Shown one piece after another: positions 55,932 to 64,000 of a stretch of 64,000 nt of DNA. The stretch comes from Saposhnikovia divaricata (lineage: Eukaryota; Streptophyta; Magnoliopsida; Apiales; Apiaceae): contig CM071594.1 of NCBI GenBank assembly GCA_036435485.1, forward strand, positions 104,931,001-104,995,000. The letters are read 5' to 3'. Both the position numbers and the translations under genes were made by a program. Within the stretch, counting starts at the first letter, position 1. Each line of letters starts with the position of its first letter. The notes under the pieces are model-generated. The model saw only the letters and a program-made list of their open reading frames with translations. It was not told the DNA's origin and searched no databases.

Positions 55932-56372
55932 TAATGTGGTCAGTTGATGCCAAGTCACAAAGGATTATCAAGTGACTAGACCAGCAATGAAAGGACAAAG
56001 CAGGGTTGCTTCTAAGTAAGCACCGACTGCAAGGGCTTCTAATATAAAGGAAATATTAATGAGATCGTAGGAATCTTCTTCTGAACCCTTTGCAACCCAT
56101 GTTTTGATTGGGAATTTACTAGATTTTTGGGGTCACCCGTACTAAAGTGATTCATGTGTATACGATTGTCCAAGATTACGAGTAAAAATGGAACTATAAT
56201 GACTTGAGATGTATGATGTTAGGGTATCATGAATACCATGAAAATATTATGACGGAGGAAAGTAAACAATGAAGGTTTATTAAGAGAGTATAGAAATGGT
56301 CAGAGATTAATCAGTATGCTGTAGAAATTTTGCCTAAGGCAAGTACCTTTGCGAAGAACGATAAGTACTAAG
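55927..56372 (+). repeat. Duplicated G3 segment, copy b
   Basis: See copy a. Directly after it, ctaaggcaagtacctttgc (56368-56386) repeats 56334-56352, and then C4-type sequence begins. Confidence 0.92.
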
Positions 56373-56386
56373 GCAAGTACCTTTGC

Positions 56387-57654
56387 TGTAGAAGTGTTAC
56401 CTGATGAAGTAGTAAGAGATTCCATTGGTCTTGAAGAAATTGGTTCAATGAGCAGTGGAATATTTGGATCAGAAATATTTACATACATCAGGATTGACAT
56501 CTGCAACTGTAGAATGACTTGCATCAGTATTTGCTACCAATGGTTCCTGTGGAGTCTGAGGTTGTGAAGCAGCTTCAACACTTTGAGTCAAAGGTTCTTG
56601 TGTGCTTCCTTCAAATGCAGTGTCCTTGAGAAGTTCATCACATTCAGCAATGTGCAAATCATGAGCAGCTTTATCTGCTAGACTTTGAGCTAAGTCAAAT
56701 TCAATTTAAGAAATCCCTTTAGCATTGTCAGGAAACTTCTGTGCTGATGTGATTTTGCATGCATCTTCACTTCGAGAAGAAGGTTCTTGTGGGGCAGGAA
56801 TGTTCTTGTCTTTACCTTCCCTGTGAGAAAGTGGTTCTTGTGGGACTATTCCTTCAGAATTGTCTGCACCCACACTTTGAGTGGGTGGTTCTTGTGTGAC
56901 TGAATCTTCAATAGCTGCTGAACTCCTTTGAAGTTCAGATTCTTGTGGGCTAGATCCTTTCAGAGGTGAAGTCATTCTCTGTTTCTGTTGTCTTTGAAAG
57001 ACCCTTGCTTCAGCCTATCTTTTCACTAGAAGTGGTGATGGTGCAAGACCAAGCTGAGCAGCAATAGCATTTGCTTCTTCCACATACATCTCAATGATTC
57101 TTCTTTTTGAAGAAGCAGGTGCTGGAGAATCAGAAATCTCAACAGTCTTTACAGGTGAATTATCAGGAGTAGAGGTGTCAAGATTGACAATTGTGTCAAG
57201 AACTAATGAATTGTCAGGATTGGTAGAGACTTCAGGAATGGTCTCTATATCATCATCAAGATTCTGTTTTTCCATAGGAATGAAAAATTTGCTCTTGTTG
57301 ATTATCCTCCTTCTTTTCTTTGGATTTTCAGAGACAGCCAATTCATTAGGAACAATAGGAGCAATTTCCTTTTTCTTCAACATAACTGATAATGATACTG
57401 TATCATCACCAGAATCAGAGTCAGAATCCCCCTTCTGACAAAATTTCCTCGTCTCTCATGTTTCTTTATACACTCCTATTTCAACTAATGATTCATCAAC
57501 CTTAGAAACAGGTTTCTTCAAAACCAGGACCCCTTGTTCACCCCCTTGTGACTTCTTTTGAGTGAGGGTTGGAGTGGAGAAATCCTTTGATCCTGATTGC
57601 CTTCCAGACACATCAGATCTAGCTGATTTCTTAGATTTTACAACTGATGCCTTT
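56387..57654 (-). pseudogene. Second copy of C4 third-ORF segment (C4b)
   Basis: It is collinear and highly similar to C4 from about 45685 to 46957. Open pieces include 57015-57383 (LKKKEIAPIVPNELAVSENP, then KKRRRIINKSKFF) and 56706-56975 with QEPxxQ repeats. The right end is cut by L4 at a site about 55 bp before the point where G3 cut C4, so the two interruptions are independent. The left end is a repair-like junction with G3. Confidence 0.8.
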
Positions 57655-59050
57655 TGTAAGAACCCCAAATTTTGGATATAATTAAAACTTTTTATTATGT
57701 ACTGAGGTATTAGTGAATAGTGATTAGGACTACGATGTAACGATTGAGATAATGAATGAAAGGAATAGATTTGGATTCAAATACTTATATGTCATGAAGA
57801 ATGCTAATGGTTGACAACTTAGGTAAGAATAATCTATCTCCTAGGGGAATAAGATATGGCAATTCCAAGCAGGAGAATATTCTCATGTCATCCAGATCGA
57901 TAACGGTTAGTCCAGTGGTTCCGTGAAAGGGTTAAGGAACGCCCGAGAAAGAACAAGGACATTGTCATAAATATAGGGAATAAAGGAAGAATAAAGTATG
58001 AATAGTGTTTTTGGTGGAAATGAGAATATTATGAGACGACACTATATAGAAGTATTCGGAACGAAATTCTGAGTTCGTATTAGTGATCCAGGGGGAAAAA
58101 GAGTGTATGTAAAAGCTATCGGATTCTGAAAAATAGCACTTTTATTTTCCCCGAGATTTCCCCGGACACTGAAAGACTTAAGGAATTATTAAATGGATTT
58201 ATAGGTTCAAGAATTATGAAAGAGAATTTAGAATGATGGTGTAAATATTATTACGATTTCCGGTAAAGCCCTAACTAGTAACGAATGAGTTATTCCTCTG
58301 AACGATCAATGAATTGAGCAATAAACGGACAAAGAAACAAGTAGGGAGCCAAGATACAAGCATGTGCAAGTGGATAAGGCCAAGTAATCAAGTAGTTACT
58401 AAGGTAACTAGAAGAATTAGAATCAAACCAAGTAGTTAGCTTGATTTTATCATCTTACTACTAAAACACAAACATTTGTCCATAAATGATGCAAGGCATG
58501 ACATGAGCACTTTAATAAAGATACTTTATGAAAAAGGAGGAGATATTATTCAAGGAAATCACTTTATGCAAGAGAACCAAGCAAGCAAGATCAAAAACTC
58601 CTCCATTCTCTCCCATTGAAGACCATTCGACTTTCCTTAAATTCCAAATCCAAAGTCCAAGCTTCCACCATCATTTGATCTTGTAATTTTTAAGGTGAGT
58701 TCTATATTTCAAAAAACTAATCTCCTAGAAATTTCAAGTCTAAACTCCTTTGTTTCCATTTTCAAATAAATCATTTACAAGGAGGGTGAATAGTGTTCTT
58801 CAAGAACTAACCTTGTTTTCTTTGATTCTTATGCTTGATCTAGCTACTCTAAGGCCACACAAGGATAGATCAAGGCTTTTTAGGCTCATATACATACCAA
58901 GGAAGGTATAACACTCTTGAAACCCTAGCTCTTACTTTAAGTGTATGCATGTTCTTGATGGATTCAAGAGTAGTTATGATGTTAGTATGTTATAAGCATG
59001 ATTAGTAAGTGATTTAGTGATTATGGTAACATGATGATTATGATGGTAAA
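57655..59050 (+). repeat. L4, truncated Tekay-type LTR
   Basis: It starts TGTAAGAACCCC and is homologous to the first 1.4 kb of the G3 LTR, with clear divergence. It is cut at 59050 by G4, which lies in inverted orientation. The rest would be right of the window. No gene is present. Confidence 0.8.
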
Positions 59051-59861
59051 TGTAACACCCCCAGAACCGGGGTCAGGGATCTGGTGGTTACGGTCTTACA
59101 TCCATTCATAATACTTGACTTGAGTCTACAATAAATAAATCACATGCTGTGACCCCACAATAATTACCACTCACACACGCAACAGTTATAGTCCCAGAGA
59201 TGAATTGAAATAAGTCTTACATTAAAGGGTTACAAATAAAAGTTATTACAATCCCAAAAGGATAACATCATAAGTTTAACAGTTTTGCCGTTGATTACAT
59301 TAGTTATACATATAGTTAAACAGGAAACAAAAGCTGTCTAACTAAGCTACCTCAGCAATGGCGGCTAGCATCTCAGCGATTAGTCCGGTGGGTCGGGTAA
59401 CCTGCTTGCGCCGAGTGCGCCTGACGCGAGCCATCTGTCCTAGCTGTTGTTGTGACATAATGTGAACAAAGCAAGGGTGAGCGAACGCCCACCAACAATA
59501 ATATATAACTGCACAATAATATATAACAGCTCAAAAGTATCTTTTAAACCATATGCCATGCATTTACGGAAATGATGCCAGTATAATATGAACGATGAAG
59601 TTACAAGGTAACTTAAAGTATTTGTTTATAGAAATATCTGTTACATCAAAAGTAAGCGAGATATTCTCATTGTTATTAAGAAGAGGAACTTGCATGAAAA
59701 GGTTACAATTCCAGTTATGAACACTTTTCCAGCTCTGCCAACAGTAATCATGTTGCAGGAAATAAATAAGTTTGGATGATGAACCAATGATGGAGTATTC
59801 ACCGCGCCCGCTGTTCCAATCTTGATGATCAGTCGAGATCGTACAGCTCAATTAAGATTTA

Positions 59862-59985
59862 CTACCGGTAGAAGGAAGAACTGACGGCTTTACTTGTCTA
59901 CCGCCTTACTAGCTCTCCCCGGCCAACGGTTGGGCCAAAGGGGATGGACCGGCGCTACTCGGCCTCTTACACGACTCCTAGTTCA
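59862..59985 (-). promoter_or_regulatory. Conserved GC-rich core of the giant LTR (G4 copy)
   Basis: This is the counterpart of 50612-50731 in G3, with CTACCGGTAGAAGGAAGAAC, CCCCGGCCAACGGTTGGGCC and GGACCGGCGCTACTCGGCC. The near-palindrome GGCCAACGGTTGGGCC could form a stem. Confidence 0.5.
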
Positions 59986-60439
59986 AATAGAATTCATGTT
60001 CTGAATGTAACATTCGTCCCCCTTTCCCCAAGTATAATACTTGTTGATAAGACTCCACAAAGTAGTCGTATCTAGTTGGAAAGGAAAATTCACCAATAAC
60101 TTCCAAGCTACTGCTTGGTAACGAATCTCAACTTGTTCCAACGATCTTACCCCTCGAAAGATGAGAAGGTAAACAACGACTTAATAAGTCAATGGCACCC
60201 GAGTTGAGAGTGAAGAGAATACTTTATGACCGGGAAGTCGACAAGATAATTAACATTTTCCAAGTAAGGTTCCCTTATTATTAGGGAGATAGACTCAAGG
60301 AAGAATGATGTCTGAGAACCTTTCTTGATATATGATTAATAATAATATGACTCCGAAATATTTTCTGTAATAATCGAAGAAGATAAACCTTATCGAGGTT
60401 ATTCTAAGTATGGAACAAATATTCAGAGAATATTTATTG

Positions 60440-61110
60440 AATTAAAATATTTTACAGAATATTTAGGAATATGAAAGAATATCTTTAATCAGAGTATTTC
60501 TCAAATAATCCTTGAAGAAATATTGAGAGAATATTTATTGCATAATTAAATATTCAAATGAATATTCAAAATAATATTCATTAATTAATAAGACCTGAAA
60601 GGAATATTTAAAATATTTAAAATAATATTCGATGATTAAATAGAACCCTGGATGAATATTCAAAATAATATTCATAATTAATTACGAATTTAAATGTTTA
60701 TTGAAACAGTAATATTCATTTAATGAATAATATTCTAAATGAATATCAAGTAATATTTATTTAGTACTCCAAGCTTTAAAGGAATATTCGAGATAAGACT
60801 CGATAAATAAATCAAGATTCAGATGAACATTAAAATAATATTCATCAGGTAATTAATATCTTAAATGAATTTTCAAAATTAATATTTATTTAATAAAATA
60901 ATATTCCAAATGAATATCCAAATAATATTCATTTAGTAGTCTCATCTTTAGAGGAATATTCGAAATAATAATCGATAATCAATTCGACTCTGAATGAATA
61001 TTGAAAAATATTATTCGTTGAATGGTTACGTTCAAATAATTATTTGAAGTAAGGATCGTTAAATATATAATCTCGAACGAATATTCAAATAATATTCGTC
61101 TCCCAAATAA
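60440..61110 (-). repeat. AT-rich hairpin array in G4 LTR
   Basis: This is a long series of GAATATTCAAAATAATATTC-type units, in which ATGAATATT and AATATTCAT alternate. It is equivalent to 49590-50105 in G3 but longer. Confidence 0.75.
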
Positions 61111-61348
61111 TAGAAAATATTTACTTAAATATTTTCCTCCGAGGTAATCTCGATATGTCAAGAAATATTGACTCCCGGTCTATATCTGATGAATAAGATG
61201 TATACACCCTTCTCTGAGGGTCTTACAATAACCGGCTTATAATTGATACGATAGCTATCTAATTTATAAGCCAATAAACAATCAGGGAACAAGCATAACG
61301 ATATAACTTGAAAGTAGGCATGCATGCTATGGCATATGTATAACAGAA

Positions 61349-61350
<2 letters not shown>

Positions 61351-61385
<35 letters not shown>
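61351..61385. repeat. (TA)n microsatellite in G4 LTR
   Basis: About 17 TA repeats. The G3 LTR has only a short run at the equivalent place (near 49298). Confidence 0.95.
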
Positions 61386-61390
<5 letters not shown>

Positions 61391-63652
61391 CACAACAACA
61401 GCCTAAAAGAAGGGAATTGAAACTTGCCTGGTAGTCGAGTACGGTAAGGGGTAGTGGTAGCGGGTCCCGGTTCAGCTTGGTGATCTATAAATAGCCAAGA
61501 CATTCGGGATTAATCACTTAACATCTTAAAAGTTAAGTTATACTTAAATCGAAACACGTTCTCGAGTTATCTCGTTATACCCCTCTTAGTGGATTCCTTT
61601 TTATCACTGATCCGACCCGACATTCGTTCGTTAATACGACATGTCATTGTACTTATACTTGGGACATACTTAAGTCATACAAGTTCTAAGGTCGATCGTT
61701 ACGAACCAATATTATACTCCGAGTTTTATCGCCCGTTTTCTAAGTATTTTACCGAAGTTATAAAAGAGTCATCTTTTAGGGGTTCGTTCGCGTTTAACCT
61801 CGACTCGAACATTTTTAATAAATCGAAAAATGATCCTTTTGACATACGGTTTTCTTTCACACCTTCCTTTTTACCTCTAGTATTTATTTACCAAGATTCG
61901 CCATGTCGTTACATAGTTTACGAGGGTTCAATTTCAGTTACGAACTTTCGTTTTTGGATTCGAACTACTTTTAGTAAATCGGTCATAAATCCTAAACCGT
62001 AAGTCTGTTTCACGTGATCTTTATATCAAAACGAAGCTTAGAACATTACCTATCCTATCATGGCAGATAAAGCTTCTGGACAGTAGGTTTTTGACACGGA
62101 AAATGGCATACAAAACATGGTATTGTAAAATCGGGCATTATAACGGCTGTAAATCGAATATCTACCAATTTCAAATCTTCCCATAAACATGGTATCCATT
62201 CCAAACAACATATACATGATTTATATACATGAACTGAGGCCAAGCAATGCCTTTCCGTTCATCTAACTATTTTCATCATTTATCCAAGATCCATACATAA
62301 TCATGCTTATAATCTTAACATAACCATAACTAAGTTATATCTATCATAAACATACTTAAATCTCAAACAAGGGTTAGGGTTTTAAGAGCTTTATACCTTC
62401 CTTAGATAGTGATATAGCCTTACTAAGCCTTGTATGGTCCTTAGGAGTGATTAAGCTTGCTAGATCAACCATGAAAAATCAAGAAAACCAAGTTAGTACA
62501 TGATGAACACTATTCATCCTCCTCTTGTTTGATTTTTTTGAAAATGGAAACAAAGGAGTTTGGTGCTAAGATTTTGAGGAGATAAGTTTTATGAAATATA
62601 AGTCTCACCTTAAAAATTTCAAGAACAAACAATGGTGGGAAGGTTTAGTTTGGATTTGGAATTATGGTTATGGCCGAATGGAATATGCAAGGGGGGGAGT
62701 GTTCTTGCTCTTCTCTTGCTTTGTTGGTGATAAAATGAATTGTTAATGATATGTGTAGATAATATCTATCATAAAGCTACTTTAATAAAGGTGGTTATGT
62801 CATGGATGAGGTATTTCAAGAGACAAGTGTTGGTTTTTAGTGGATGGATGATGGAATGAACTAAGTACTTGGTTTTGATTCTAAGTGTGCTAGTTGCTTA
62901 AGTAACTACTTGGTTGCTAGATATTTTCTACTAGCACATGCATGCATCTTGATTCCCGACTTGTTTCTGTGTCCGGTTATTGCTCATTTCGATTGATCGT
63001 TCGTAGGAATATTTCACGGATTTCTAATTAGGGTTTACCGGGAATCCTTGTTAATATTAATACTATCATTCTCCATCTTTCATTCTAACTTTCCAATTTA
63101 TATTCCTTAAATCCATTCGTTAAATACTTAAGGCTATCAGTGTCCAGGGAACTCTCGGAGAAAATAAAAGTGCGGTTTTTCAGAATCCGACAGCTTTTAC
63201 ATACACTTATTTTCCCCTTGGATCACTAATACGAACTCGAAAATCCGTTCCGAATACTTCTATATAGTGTCGTCTCATATTATTCTATACTCCCACCAAA
63301 ACACTATTCATTCTGTATTCTGTACTTGTTCTCTTAGGGTTGTACAATTGTCCGTATCCTCTTTCGATCGTTCCTTAACCTTTTTACGTAACTACTGGAT
63401 TAATCGTTATCGATCTGGATGACATGAGAGTATTCTCCTGCTTGAAGATGCCATATCTTATTCCCTTAGAAGATAGATTATTCTTACCTATGTTGTTCCC
63501 TTTAGCATTCTTCAAGACATAAACATAATAAAGTCGAAATCCATTCATTCTTTCCAAATATCAATTATTACATTGTAGCCGTATCCACTATTCATTAATA
63601 CATCATTAAATACATAAAAGTTTTAATTCCACCCAAAATCTGGGTTCTTACA

Positions 63653-63667
63653 GTCTCCCCTCCTTAA
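63653..63667 (-). promoter_or_regulatory. Polypurine tract of G4
   Basis: On the minus strand, TTAAGGAGGGGAGAC directly precedes the LTR. Confidence 0.85.
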
Positions 63668-63685
63668 AAGGATTCCGTCCCGGAA

Positions 63686-64000
63686 TCATTTTGAAAACAA
63701 GTGGGGGTACTTCTCTTGCATTGCGCTTTCAAGTTCCCAGGTTGATTCTTCTACATTGTGGTTCTGCCACAAAACTCTGACTAGCTGAATGACCTTGTTT
63801 CGGAGCACTTGTTCTTTCCGGTCCATGATTTCCACAGGTTGCTCTACATAGGTCAAGTCTGGTTGCATGTCCACTTGCTCATACTCTACAATATGCTTAG
63901 CATCCGGGTTATACTTCCTCAGCATCGAAACATGGAACACATTGTGCACCTGCTGCAGATTCGGGGGCAATGTGAGCTCATAAGCTAGTTCCCCAATCCG
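63686..64000 (-). CDS. pol: G4 polyprotein C-terminus with chromodomain (partial)
   Basis: The open frame enters from the right edge as RIGELAYELTLPPN and continues VHNVFHVSMLRKYNPD, the conserved segment after integrase in chromoviruses. The last 55 residues (PVEIMDRKEQVLRNKVIQLV, VLWQNHNVEESTWELE) form a chromodomain of the plant Tekay type. It ends YPHLFSK-stop 18 bp before the polypurine tract. The chromodomain is thought to steer integration toward heterochromatin. No stop or frame break is seen in the 104 visible codons, so G4 may be fairly young. Confidence 0.9.
   Translation of the reverse strand, partial: RIGELAYELTLPPNLQQVHNVFHVSMLRKYNPDAKHIVEYEQVDMQPDLTYVEQPVEIMDRKEQVLRNKVIQLVRVLWQNHNVEESTWELESAMQEKYPHLFSK

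Larger units (their letters stand above)
47010..56386 (+). mobile_element. G3, Tekay-type gypsy with giant LTR and decayed interior
   Basis: The plus-strand 5' LTR (47010-51521) and primer site are well preserved. The interior (51538-56386) shows only scattered, heavily mutated pol fragments. It inserted into the third ORF of C4 (expected duplication gaaac, 47005-47009). No matching 3' LTR is seen; instead the interior ends at a repair-like junction with a second C4 copy at 56387. Confidence 0.7.
59051..63652 (-). repeat. 3' LTR of G4 (4,602 bp)
   Basis: In plus orientation it starts TGTAACACCCCC and ends GGGTTCTTACA. It is homologous in inverted orientation to the whole G3 LTR. It contains the conserved core (59862-59985), the hairpin array (60440-61110) and a (TA)n tract (61351-61385). 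The 137-codon plus-strand ORF at 61589-62002 is not kept in the G3 LTR and is not called a gene. Confidence 0.88.
59051..64000 (-). mobile_element. G4, Tekay-type chromovirus, 3' LTR and end of polyprotein
   Basis: The minus-strand element shows the 3' LTR, a polypurine tract and the C-terminus of a polyprotein with a chromodomain. Giant LTRs plus this C-terminal domain fit the Tekay (Del) clade. It continues beyond the right edge. The expected target duplication is gtaaa (59046-59050). Confidence 0.87.

Noticed and set aside
55729..55998. Poly-Ile/Tyr ORFs on both strands
   Set aside because: They are translations of the (TA)n tract.
57655..59050. L4 as the 3' LTR of G3
   Set aside because: It is too diverged from the G3 LTR, is preceded by C4 sequence instead of a polypurine tract, and sits at a different site within the C4 homology.
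61589..62002. 137-codon plus-strand ORF in the G4 LTR
   Set aside because: The homologous part of the G3 LTR does not keep the frame, and no domain is visible.
63686..64000. Host chromodomain gene
   Set aside because: The domain follows the chromovirus integrase tail and lies 18 bp from a polypurine tract and LTR.

Overview
This window is plant nuclear DNA made almost entirely of LTR retrotransposons nested in one another. Evidence: Ty1/copia elements of the SIRE/Maximus type (order gag, protease, integrase, RT, RNase H, plus a third ORF), Tat-type and chromodomain-bearing Tekay-type Ty3/gypsy elements with LTRs up to 4.6 kb, a foldback MITE inside a (TA)n tract, and a decayed intron-containing gene. 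The insert density suggests a large, repeat-rich, probably eudicot genome. The species cannot be named from this. I see no rRNA or tRNA gene, no CRISPR array and no intact host gene.

Layout by position. Element names C1-C4, G1-G4, S1 and L4 are mine. 1-749 and 14717-18062 are a minus-strand Tat gypsy (G1) split by C1. 750-14716 is C1, a nearly intact 13,967-bp plus-strand copia with a 5-bp target duplication (gcaat), 1,582-bp LTRs differing at six positions by eye, gag, pol and a third ORF of about 1,100 residues. 18063-22956 is the 5' half of a minus-strand copia (C2) into which G1 inserted. 22957-25111, resuming at 26458, is a broken gene with short phase-1 exons and an RPA-like OB fold. 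It carries the MITE (23982-24354) and a truncated Tat gypsy (G2, 25112-26457). 26629-42033 is a second minus-strand copia (C3), cut by a 3.9-kb solo LTR (S1, 37477-41424) and by C4 (42034-47009). 47010-56386 is a plus-strand gypsy (G3) with a 4.5-kb LTR and a decayed interior. 56387-57654 is a second copy of part of the C4 third ORF, 57655-59050 a truncated LTR (L4), and 59051-64000 a minus-strand Tekay gypsy (G4) with a 4.6-kb LTR and the end of its chromodomain polyprotein.

The main new observation concerns the copia elements. In C1 the LTR carries a dense array of a 10-mer and its reverse complement (GATTGTCTTG / CAAGACAATC), and the same motif is arrayed again in the spacer before the third ORF, followed by a TATA-like box. 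C3 has the same arrangement with an unrelated motif (TTGAGTTCTCGAAT-like). Position is therefore conserved while sequence is not, which suggests a functional cis system serving the third ORF. The third ORF itself shows an NLS-like basic stretch and coiled coils but no signal peptide or membrane segment, so the usual label env-like is doubtful.

All insertion histories are read from ends, target duplications and interrupted homologies. Identity values are by-eye counts.
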